This document shows, piece by piece, positions 8,771 through 14,873 of a stretch of 62,666 nucleotides of DNA. The DNA is from Candidatus Gastranaerophilales bacterium (GTDB lineage Bacteria > Cyanobacteriota > Vampirovibrionia > Gastranaerophilales > Gastranaerophilaceae), in NCBI GenBank assembly GCA_944325785.1, contig CALVBN010000011.1:1-62666 (forward strand), in the 5' to 3' direction. Both the position numbers and the translations under genes were made by a program. The notes beneath the pieces were generated by a model. The model saw only the letters and a list, made by a program, of their open reading frames with translations. It searched no databases and was not told the DNA's origin. Each line of letters begins with the position of its first letter. Position 1 is the stretch's first letter.

Positions 8771-9202
8771 TTACTTAACATTTATTTCGGAAGTTATATC
8801 TTTACCGCCGTACAACACTACACTTTTTGCAAAAACATAGTCATATTTATCTTTTTGAGCTTTTTTAGCGATTTCATCCTGTATGGATTTTTCAATTGAT
8901 GCTAAGCGGTTGTTATAATCCTTCTCAAGCGCCTGCTTTTTTGTATTAAATTCTTTAGTGTATTTCTCCTCCAGCTGTAAAATTTTTGCGCTGTCAGTTT
9001 CGTTTGCAATTGCACCTCTGGCATTTACAACTATTTTATTTAACTCTTCCATTTTTTTGTCATGCTCCGATTTTAACTGCTTTACCTGCGAAGAATTAGC
9101 AACTATTTTCTGCAGGTCAACAACGGCAATCGTATCTGATGCCTGGGCATAATTAAGAGTAAAAAATAAACTTAAAAATAAAACTAAAAAACTTTTTTTC
9201 AT
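8771..9202 (-). CDS. OmpH/Skp-family periplasmic chaperone
   Basis: Predicted periplasmic chaperone for outer-membrane proteins. The 143-aa product has a signal peptide (MKKSFLVLFLSLFFTLNYAQAS), then the small beta body that starts IAVVDLQKIVANSS, the family's hallmark, then a long coiled-coil arm (about 40-120) rich in Lys/Glu, and a final beta segment (YVFAKSVVLYGGKDIT). Domain order and length match Skp/OmpH. A GAGGG site precedes the ATG. It implies a Gram-negative cell envelope. Divergent from the gene at 9321, which encodes a possible outer-membrane client. Confidence 0.88.
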   Translation of the reverse strand: MKKSFLVLFLSLFFTLNYAQASDTIAVVDLQKIVANSSQVKQLKSEHDKKMEELNKIVVNARGAIANETDSAKILQLEEKYTKEFNTKKQALEKDYNNRLASIEKSIQDEIAKKAQKDKYDYVFAKSVVLYGGKDITSEINVK

Positions 9203-9285
9203 AATATAACCCTCTCTATAACCATCATAACTTTATATAAGACGGTTGAATGGAAAAAACATTCACTATGTGGGTAAAATATTAA

Positions 9286-9320
9286 TTGAAATAGAGATTT
9301 ATTTAATTTAAAATATATAT
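9286..9320 (+). promoter_or_regulatory. Leaderless-type promoter of the gene at 9321
   Basis: TTGAAA (9286-9291), a 17-nt spacer, TAAAAT (9309-9314), 6 nt, then ATG at 9321. No Shine-Dalgarno is visible. Confidence 0.7.
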
Positions 9321-10067
9321 ATGTTCAAACATTTTTCTATAATCTTAATATTTCTGATAAGCTTTATCTCAATTCCATTCGCTCAGGCGGAAGGTGAAAA
9401 GCAGCAGCCTCAAGCGCAGGAGCAGCAGATAAAAGAGACTGTCAAACTGCAGGGACAGGTTGAATATGATGACAATCCTGTCGAAACAATTTATCTTGAC
9501 GAGGATATTGATAAACCGAAAATAAATATTCCCCAGCGCTCCCTGACGCTTCCCGTGAAGGCTTTGAACATAACAACCAATACAAATACTGCGAGAAGCG
9601 CTCTTGCAAGGGCAGCGGTCAGAGGAAATAACTTAAAAGATATTCTTCCGCTTAGCGGAAGTTTAACAGAGCAGTTTAAAGGCATAACGTATGGTACTAT
9701 ATGGGGTGAAGAACTTTCATTCTCCCAGATGGAATCTTCTACTGGAGTTTTTGTGAGGTATGATTCTCCAAAATTTTTTTCTCTTGATACAACCTTTAAA
9801 CAATCCGCAACACAGGATATCGGAAGCCAATACGGCACTGTTAGGATAACTCCGGAGCTGCATATTACGGATAAATTGACTTTAAAAGATTCATTTACAA
9901 ATTATGTAAATGCGCCTAAAAATAAAAATGAAATCACGCTGGTTTATACTCCGGCTTTAAAAAAATATGCAGAATCGCTGAAATTTGAGCTTGGAGTTGC
10001 ACAATCTTATTATGCAAACGGCGGACAAAGTTCCGCAGTAAATTTTACTACCGGATTTAAGTTGTAA
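9321..10067 (+). CDS. Putative outer-membrane protein, 248 aa
   Basis: Exported protein. The signal peptide is FKHFSIILIFLISFISIPFAQAE, followed by a Gln/Glu-rich linker and a segment with a tyrosine-rich PVETIYLDEDIDKP motif. The C-terminal half (about 120-248) alternates polar and hydrophobic residues in short strands (SLDTTFKQSATQ; LKFELGVAQSYY; VNFTTGFKL) and ends in a hydrophobic residue after a beta strand, as in outer-membrane barrels. About eight strands could fit. Exact family not recognised. It lies divergent from the Skp-like gene. Confidence 0.65.
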   Translation: MFKHFSIILIFLISFISIPFAQAEGEKQQPQAQEQQIKETVKLQGQVEYDDNPVETIYLDEDIDKPKINIPQRSLTLPVKALNITTNTNTARSALARAAVRGNNLKDILPLSGSLTEQFKGITYGTIWGEELSFSQMESSTGVFVRYDSPKFFSLDTTFKQSATQDIGSQYGTVRITPELHITDKLTLKDSFTNYVNAPKNKNEITLVYTPALKKYAESLKFELGVAQSYYANGGQSSAVNFTTGFKL

Positions 10068-10096
10068 TTAATAGAAAATTTTTATATAATTGGCTT
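10062..10096 (+). promoter_or_regulatory. Leaderless-type promoter of the FtsB-like gene
   Basis: TTGTAA (10062-10067, overlapping the previous stop), a 17-nt spacer, TATAAT (10085-10090), 6 nt, then ATG at 10097. There is no Shine-Dalgarno. Confidence 0.75.
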
Positions 10097-10531
10097 ATGA
10101 AACAGCGTTACGGAGAAAACAGAAAAAGACCGGAAAGGGTTATTAATAAAGACCGGCGGGGTAGAAAATCAGAAAAGAAGATTAAATCATCCTCTGCATC
10201 AAGCGGATTTTACTACTCTTTTCTGACCGTAATACTATTGCTCTGCCTTTTTCAAGTAACTGTGAGCGCCGTTTTAAATATATCCAAAATTATTTCTTAT
10301 AAAGCAAAAATTATTCAGATAACTAAAACCAGAGATTCTGCAAAAGCTTTAAATGAGCAATTGCAGGATAATATAAGAAACTTTTCAAACGTAACAGGAC
10401 TTGAAGCGATTGCAAGAAACAATTTAAAGATGTCCGGCGAGGATGAAGTCCTTGTAATTATTAATACGCCAAAAGAAGAAGAGAAGGAAACAAAACCGAA
10501 ACTTATCGGATTAAAAAAACAACATGATTAA
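10097..10531 (+). CDS. Septum-formation initiator (FtsB/DivIC-like)
   Basis: Small bitopic division protein of 144 aa. It has a very basic cytoplasmic N-terminus (KQRYGENRKRPERVINKDRRGRKSEKK), one membrane helix (about 38-60, YYSFLTVILLLCLFQVTVSAVL), a periplasmic coiled coil (about 62-105), and a DivIC-type end (GLEAIARNNLKMSGEDEVLVII). In other bacteria this family links FtsL and FtsQ and helps activate septal wall synthesis. The stop overlaps the next ATG by 8 nt, so the following TPR gene is translationally coupled. Confidence 0.8.
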   Translation: MKQRYGENRKRPERVINKDRRGRKSEKKIKSSSASSGFYYSFLTVILLLCLFQVTVSAVLNISKIISYKAKIIQITKTRDSAKALNEQLQDNIRNFSNVTGLEAIARNNLKMSGEDEVLVIINTPKEEEKETKPKLIGLKKQHD

Positions 10532-11561
10532 AGAATTATTGCAGGAAGGCTTTGCCTTAAAAAATAAACATCATTACAAACACGCGATAGAAGTCTTTTA
10601 TAAAGCTTTGGAAGAGGATAACTCAAGCTGTGAGCTTATGCTTGAGATTGCTGAAATATATTATCTTATGCATAACGAAGAGAAAGCCTTATCCTATATA
10701 GAACAAATACTGAATATAGAACCTTCTCATATAGAGGCGCTTAAGCTCTTAAAGAAAATATTTATAAACAAAAATGCTCTGGCAGAAGCTGAACAAACGG
10801 CAAAAAATATTTACTGCGTTTCGCGCGACAGTGAGGATTTAGCGGAAATATTCCGGCTGTTAAACCGGCAGGGCAAATATGACGAGATTTTTGAATATCA
10901 TCCGGATTTTTTAAGTGTTCCTGTTAAATTGGAACAGGCTCGGGCGTTATATTATAAACAAGACTTTGCCGGTGCTGAGAAACTGCTTCAAGAAATTCTT
11001 GCAGAAGCCCCGAATGACCAATCTGCTCTCCTGCTATTGGGACAAGTATATTATGCAGAGAATAAAAAAGATTGCTGTATAGAAATTGCGGATAAACTCA
11101 CATATGACAGCAAAAACCCCGGCTTATTAAATTTTTTAGGGCTTATTAACGGATACTGCAATAACTATGCAAAAGCTTCAGAAAATTTTTTGCAGGCTGT
11201 AAAGCTTGACAGAACGAACGGACAGTATTATTACAACCTTGCAAATGTATATTTTAAGCAGGGTGATACAGCGCTTGCTAAAAAGTTCTATAATCTTGCG
11301 ATTGCTGTGAATCCGGAGAATCCGAATTATCACTTTGCACTTGCAAATTTATATTATTCAGAAAAACATTACAAGCGCGCCCTGGAAGAGTTACAGGGAG
11401 ATTTTGCAGAGGCAAATTTGTTAAAAGCTGTTATTTTGTATGATACGGGATATCTGGCTTTAGCAAAAAAAGAGCTGGAAAAATTAGAAAAAGCATGTCC
11501 GGATAATCCTATTGTTATTGAATACAAGGCAAAAATAGATGCGGAATTGGGTCTTAAGTAA
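10524..11561 (+). CDS. TPR-repeat protein
   Basis: 345-aa soluble protein made almost wholly of tetratricopeptide repeats. About nine helix-turn-helix units are visible, with the W/L-G-Y-A-P pattern (for example ALLLLGQVYYAENKKD; YYYNLANVYFKQGDTALAKKFYNLAIAVNPENP; YHFALANLYYSEKHYKRALEEL). There is no signal peptide. It overlaps the FtsB-like gene by 8 nt and the convergent mrnC by 8 nt. Probably a protein-interaction scaffold; the partner may be the division complex, judged only from the operon. Confidence 0.85.
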   Translation: MIKELLQEGFALKNKHHYKHAIEVFYKALEEDNSSCELMLEIAEIYYLMHNEEKALSYIEQILNIEPSHIEALKLLKKIFINKNALAEAEQTAKNIYCVSRDSEDLAEIFRLLNRQGKYDEIFEYHPDFLSVPVKLEQARALYYKQDFAGAEKLLQEILAEAPNDQSALLLLGQVYYAENKKDCCIEIADKLTYDSKNPGLLNFLGLINGYCNNYAKASENFLQAVKLDRTNGQYYYNLANVYFKQGDTALAKKFYNLAIAVNPENPNYHFALANLYYSEKHYKRALEELQGDFAEANLLKAVILYDTGYLALAKKELEKLEKACPDNPIVIEYKAKIDAELGLK

Positions 11562-11925
11562 AAAATTCAGTGTTTTTCAATTTTTCAAAGAAAAAATTAA
11601 GCCTGTTTTTATCGTGTAAAAACCAGTAGCCGAAAAGAGTTTCCAGCGCAGTCGCCATTCTGTAGTCATGCTGTATTCCCCGTCTTGCGACAGGAATATG
11701 CAGGTTTCTCGCCCTTCTTGCGATTTCAATTTCTTCTTCTGTCAAGTCCGGTGTAATAAGTTCCAGAATTTTTTTCTGGAAACCGGCATTGACTCTGTCG
11801 GTTGTAATCTTATGCAGCAATTTGACATTGCCGGCTTTAAATACCGTATATTCCCTTACAAACAACTCCCATACAGCATCTCCGAGATGCGCATAATTTC
11901 TTAGATTAAACAACTCGTTTGGCAT
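11554..11925 (-). CDS. mrnC: Mini-ribonuclease III
   Basis: 123-aa RNase III-like nuclease lacking the dsRNA-binding domain; in Bacillus it matures 23S rRNA ends. The start NLRNYAHLGDAVWELFVREY contains the Asp of the catalytic centre, and the second acidic motif is YRMATALETLFGYWFL. A GRG-like basic stretch (ARRARNLHIPVARRG) is also typical. No Shine-Dalgarno precedes the ATG. A -10 box 6 nt upstream suggests a leaderless mRNA. Confidence 0.92.
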   Translation of the reverse strand: MPNELFNLRNYAHLGDAVWELFVREYTVFKAGNVKLLHKITTDRVNAGFQKKILELITPDLTEEEIEIARRARNLHIPVARRGIQHDYRMATALETLFGYWFLHDKNRLNFFFEKLKNTEFFT

Positions 11926-11959
11926 ATATTGATTTTAACATAAACTACCCCCTTTACAA
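11926..11959 (-). promoter_or_regulatory. Leaderless-type promoter of mrnC
   Basis: On the minus strand TTGTAA (11959-11954), a 16-nt spacer, TAAAAT (11937-11932), 6 nt, then ATG. It overlaps the -35 of the divergent promoter that drives the tRNA-Asn transcript. Confidence 0.7.
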
Positions 11960-11980
11960 AAAAAATTTATTTGGTACTAT
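11953..11980 (+). promoter_or_regulatory. Promoter of the leader RNA/tRNA-Asn transcript
   Basis: TTTACA (11953-11958), a 16-nt spacer, TACTAT (11975-11980). The predicted start, near 11987, falls at the first base of the hairpin GTAGTTGAAACTAC. Confidence 0.55.
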
Positions 11981-11986
11981 AAGAAA

Positions 11987-12072
11987 TGTAGTTGAAACTA
12001 CAGCCCTCGGTTGCTTCAAGAGTGAAGCAAATGGCGGAATAAGTTAAAGACAGAAGCACTGCCGTCGAGGAA
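11987..12072 (+). ncRNA. Candidate structured RNA 5' of tRNA-Asn
   Basis: About 85 nt with internal pairing and no reading frame. First comes hairpin GTAGT/ACTAC. Then a closing helix, CCTCG (12005-12009) with CGAGG (12066-12070), encloses two arms: TTGCTTC/GAAGCAA, and GGCGG/CTGCC around a purine-rich loop. The last arm uses one G-U pair. The result is a three-way junction. It matches no riboswitch, SRP RNA or RNase P core that I know. It lies between a promoter and tRNA-Asn, so it may be a processed 5' leader. Confidence 0.45.
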
Positions 12073-12095
12073 AAACAATTAAATAAATGAGATAA

Positions 12096-12167
12096 TCCTC
12101 AGTAGCTCAATGGCGGAGCAACCGGCTGTTAACCGGTAGGTTGTTGGTTCGAGTCCAACCTGGGGAG
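12096..12167 (+). tRNA. tRNA-Asn (anticodon GTT)
   Basis: Cloverleaf with acceptor TCCTCAG/CTGGGGA, D-arm GCTCAATGGCGGAGC, anticodon stem CCGGC/ACCGG-type with loop containing GTT, and T-arm GTTGGTTCGAGTCCAAC. CCA is not encoded. Its last bases start the direct repeat that flanks the muramidase island. Confidence 0.95.
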
Positions 12168-12243
12168 TTTTTTATTGCAAAACAAAAGCCGGCTTTATGC
12201 CGGTTTTTTGTTTTTAAGAACATGTTTTAGGTTAAGATGTAAA
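12161..12243 (+). repeat. Left copy of the island-flanking direct repeat (att-like), with terminator
   Basis: It starts with TGGGGAG, the 3' end of tRNA-Asn. It continues through the terminator hairpin AAAACAAAAGCCGG/CCGGTTTTTTGTTTT (12179-12215) and ends after GGTTAAGATGTAAA. It is identical to 14055-14138 except for one extra A in the right copy. The overlap with a tRNA 3' end is typical of integrase attachment sites. Confidence 0.8.
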
Positions 12244-12362
12244 ATTTTCTTTAAAATCCATAGGTAATATTTGAAAATATGCTATTGTAGTAAAGTACTT
12301 GATTTCAAAACAATGTTTTTATAACAGCGCAGGAGAAATCTTCCCAGAGCACGGGGGTTTTT
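12227..12362 (+). promoter_or_regulatory. Promoter/leader element, copy A
   Basis: A diverged copy of the elements at 46761 and 47813: AGGTTAAGATGTAAA-N6-TTTAAA, CATAGGT, TATTGTAGTA, a start-like GTAC, GATTT, and the core GCGCAGGAGAAATC. The core can pair GATTT with AAATC. No plus-strand gene follows directly; the muramidase is about 780 nt downstream. Confidence 0.45.
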
Positions 12363-12376
12363 ATTGCTTATCCGAA

Positions 12377-13078
12377 TCAAATGCCATAAAGAACTTTTAA
12401 ATCAAGTAATTGCCCGCTTCTTTCCGCATAAATATTTTTCATTATTTGAGCTTTTATTAAATTGGAAACCTTATTGCTTAACATTTTTTCCGTATCATTT
12501 TTATAGCTTACCCAGACAGCTTGATTATTTTTAAGCTTATTGTAATCTTCTTTGGAAAGCAAAGGCTGTAATGTTTTTAAATCATTTTCTATTTGATTAG
12601 TAAACCATTCTGTTTCTTTAATATAACATTTTTCTTTCTCTATATCTGTTGAAGATTTTGATAAACAATTTTCAAGCCTGTCTGATAAAGAGCTTTCTTG
12701 CTTATAAGGAGTAGAATTATTAAGATTGTTTAAAACTAAAAGCCGGTTGTAATTCATTCCGTAGGTATTATTTTTTGAGAATAAATAATACATTGTACCG
12801 AGAGAACTTTGTAACAGAGAGTTAACAGAGCTTTCTGTAGAGTTTTTATATAGCTTCCATAACTCTTGATTGTTATTTATATTCTGTAATCTGGGAAGAA
12901 TATTGTTAATTTCTTTTTCCGTCTCAGAAGAAGCCTTGATTGCACAATCTGCCATGGAAATATCACTAATCAGACCTTTTAAGCATTCATGCATATTCTG
13001 TTCTATTGTTTCAAGGCTTGCAAATGCAACTGCAGTGGAAATAAAAAAAGTTAATAAAAATAAATATATTTTTCTCAT
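12377..13078 (-). CDS. Exported tandem LprI-like (DUF1311) protein, possible lysozyme inhibitor
   Basis: 233-aa secreted protein. The start MRKIYLFLLTFFISTAVAFAS gives a clean signal peptide; the 51-residue in-frame extension upstream is rejected because a full promoter lies within it. Two DUF1311/LprI-like units follow, each with two Cys, a central amphipathic region and a late Trp: HECLKG...ADCAIK...ELWKLY, and ENCLSK...EKCYIK...AVWVSY. LprI of Mycobacterium tuberculosis inhibits lysozyme, which fits the divergent muramidase 60 nt away. The inhibitory role here is inference. Confidence 0.75.
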   Translation of the reverse strand: MRKIYLFLLTFFISTAVAFASLETIEQNMHECLKGLISDISMADCAIKASSETEKEINNILPRLQNINNNQELWKLYKNSTESSVNSLLQSSLGTMYYLFSKNNTYGMNYNRLLVLNNLNNSTPYKQESSLSDRLENCLSKSSTDIEKEKCYIKETEWFTNQIENDLKTLQPLLSKEDYNKLKNNQAVWVSYKNDTEKMLSNKVSNLIKAQIMKNIYAERSGQLLDLKVLYGI

Positions 13079-13114
13079 AAATTCATAATATCGAATTTTA
13101 TGAGAATTTGTCAA
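13072..13114. promoter_or_regulatory. Consensus leaderless promoter with overlapping operator-like inverted repeat
   Basis: For the minus-strand gene: TTGACA (13114-13109), 18 nt, TATTAT (13090-13085), 6 nt, then ATG. Over it lies an inverted repeat, TTCTCATAAATTC (13072-13084) and GAATTTTATGAGAA (13093-13106). The repeat covers the -10 box and start codon and faces the divergent muramidase gene. A bound regulator could control both. Confidence 0.7.
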
Positions 13115-13137
13115 TTCATAAGGAAAGGAGAAAAATA

Positions 13138-13911
13138 ATGAACAATGACAAAAATTTTGAAAAAATCGTAGAATTGTTATTTGGATTGGAAGGGGGATAT
13201 AATAATGATTCCGATGATAAAGGAGGTGCAACTAACTATGGAGTGACTCAAGATACATTCGATGCTTGGCGTAAAATGAATAATCTACCATTAGCATCTG
13301 TAAAAAACGGTTTAACAAAAGAAGAGGCTAAAAATATTTATTACAATATGTACTGGAAAGAATCAGGTGCTGATAAATATACTGACCCTAGAGATGCAAT
13401 GGCATTATTTGACATGGCGGTTACGTCAGGTCCTACAGAAGCAAAAAGAGTGTTTAAACAAAGTAATGAAAATTTCTATGAAATGCTTGATAATCGTCAA
13501 AAATATTTTGATGATATTGTTAAACATAACCCTAGTCAAAGAAAATGGCATGAAGGATGGACAAATAGGCTTAAAACTTTAGAAAATAATGCTAATAAAA
13601 TGATTCAAGACGGATTTTATACTCCGCCATATTATAATGAAATTACTCCATTTGATGAAGGTTATAAAGGTAACTTAAAGCCTGTTGGAGACATTCCGGC
13701 TAGGGAGGCTAAAAAAAATAAATACCAATATAATCGTAACAAAGCTATTGAAAGAGGTCATATTAAAAACTTATCAATGGATAATTTCAGCCTTGATTAT
13801 AAATCCCAAAATGGATATAATATTGCACGAAACGGTGAACCGTATTTTAAACGCTCTCTTGAGGATTTAGCCCCATGGGAATTAGATGAGTTATTGCAGA
13901 GATACATCTAA
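13138..13911 (+). CDS. GH108-type muramidase (phage-like endolysin)
   Basis: Peptidoglycan hydrolase of 257 aa. The N-terminal half matches glycoside hydrolase 108: catalytic Glu in LFGLEGGYNND, then GGATNYGVTQDTF, LTKEEAKNIYY, MYWKESGAD and DAMALFDMAVTSGP. The C-terminal 100 residues (YKGNLKPVGDIPAREAKK... to DELLQRYI) do not look like a known binding domain. The start at 13138 has AAGGAAAGGAG upstream. No signal peptide or holin is seen, so release would need another route. Its own terminator follows. It lies inside the tRNA-Asn island. Confidence 0.88.
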   Translation: MNNDKNFEKIVELLFGLEGGYNNDSDDKGGATNYGVTQDTFDAWRKMNNLPLASVKNGLTKEEAKNIYYNMYWKESGADKYTDPRDAMALFDMAVTSGPTEAKRVFKQSNENFYEMLDNRQKYFDDIVKHNPSQRKWHEGWTNRLKTLENNANKMIQDGFYTPPYYNEITPFDEGYKGNLKPVGDIPAREAKKNKYQYNRNKAIERGHIKNLSMDNFSLDYKSQNGYNIARNGEPYFKRSLEDLAPWELDELLQRYI

Positions 13912-13958
13912 TTTAGAGTTAATCTGAGGATGTTTTTAGATTTAAAATTTTATTAGAA

Positions 13959-13995
13959 AAGCGGTTGATTACAAAAGTCAACCGCTTGTTCTTTA
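13959..13995 (+). terminator. Intrinsic terminator of the muramidase gene
   Basis: AAGCGGTTGA and TCAACCGCTT form a perfect 10-bp stem with a 9-nt loop, followed by a T-rich tract. Confidence 0.85.
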
Positions 13996-14054
13996 AAGTA
14001 ATTGATTATCTCTTCATACAAAGTTTGAATAAAAAGTTCCAATGTCGTACAGTG

Positions 14055-14138
14055 TGGGGAGTTTTTTATTGCAAAAACAAAAGCCGGCTTTATGCCGGTT
14101 TTTTGTTTTTAAGAACATGTTTTAGGTTAAGATGTAAA
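14055..14138 (+). repeat. Right copy of the island-flanking direct repeat (att-like)
   Basis: It repeats the last 7 nt of tRNA-Asn (TGGGGAG), the terminator (14073-14110) and the first part of element A, up to GATGTAAA, with one inserted A relative to 12161-12243. It continues TTTTTCTTTACAATTC before diverging. Confidence 0.8.
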
Positions 14139-14520
14139 TTTTTCTTTACAATTCTTATCATTGAACAGACATTGCAGGATATGTATCATTGAACAGATAT
14201 TGTAATTTAACGGGACATTTTATCTGCACGCATAAAAAGATTATTCGGCAAAGTTGGCTTTGTGTTTAAGTTTTAGCAGTCGGAAGTAATCGTTTTATAT
14301 GTTACAAAATGGTCTTTTGATGGTCATCATTGTCCGATTACTGTCCAAGAATTGACTTAAATTTTCTATTTTAAAACCAATGTTATAGTCTATTTCGCCC
14401 TCACAATCTAACTTGTACGGCTAAAACGATTATTTGACATTTTAAGTAAATAAAGTCCGGTTACTATAAAAAGTTTTAAATTTTATGCTTCTCTCCCCAT
14501 TCACATAATGAATATAGTCC
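14139..14520. other. Gene-free AT-rich stretch with short direct repeats
   Basis: No credible coding region. TATCATTGAACAGA followed by C/T and ATTG occurs twice, about 30 nt apart (near 14155 and 14187), just beyond the right island repeat. The remainder holds no hairpin or gene that I can support. It may be the decayed edge of an older mobile element. Confidence 0.4.
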
Positions 14521-14672
14521 GTAGGGTGGGTAAAGCCTCTTCAAATGAGTGATTTTAAATTATTTTGGGTATTGCGGCGTACCCACCGTTTTTAATTTTT
14601 ATTTTGGTGGGTACGTTATGCATAATCAAATGTAAACTTTTCTCTGTTTTAACGCAACTTTACCCACCCTAC
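14521..14672. mobile_element. MITE-like element with nested inverted repeats, copy 1
   Basis: The ends GTAGGGTGGGTAAAG and CTTTACCCACCCTAC are perfect 15-bp inverted repeats. Inside, CGTACCCACC and GGTGGGTACG form a second hairpin using the same motif. It is 152 bp and non-coding. It shares internal sequence (TGATTTTAAATTATTTTG) with the element at 30305. Confidence 0.8.
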
Positions 14673-14765
14673 ATTGCCAAACTCCTTCTCCAACTCGGGG
14701 AAGGGTTGGATGGGGAAAAGACAAAAACTTTAAGCCAAACCTGTTATTTTAACTGTCTTGATTAA

Positions 14766-14861
14766 CTCCTAGGCTTAGACGTAAAATTCTCTTTGCAATT
14801 CATAGGTGAAGTTTGAAAATATACTAAAGAACCCCGAAAATAAGGAGGGGGTTCTTTTTTT
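14766..14861 (+). other. Truncated promoter-element copy followed by a terminator
   Basis: GACGTAAAATTCTCTTTGCA, CATAGGTGAAGTTTGAAAATATACTA repeats the upstream half of element A. It is followed at once by the terminator AGAACCCC/GGGGGTTCT plus a T-run (14828-14861). If transcribed, the product would be a very short RNA. It separates the repeats from the convergent AAA+ gene. Confidence 0.45.
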
Positions 14862-14873
14862 AGTTATGCGGGT

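Noticed and set aside
13965..14765. Plus-strand frames at 13965-14192 and 14565-14765
   Set aside because: They cross a terminator, the att-like repeat or the MITE-like element; no start signals.
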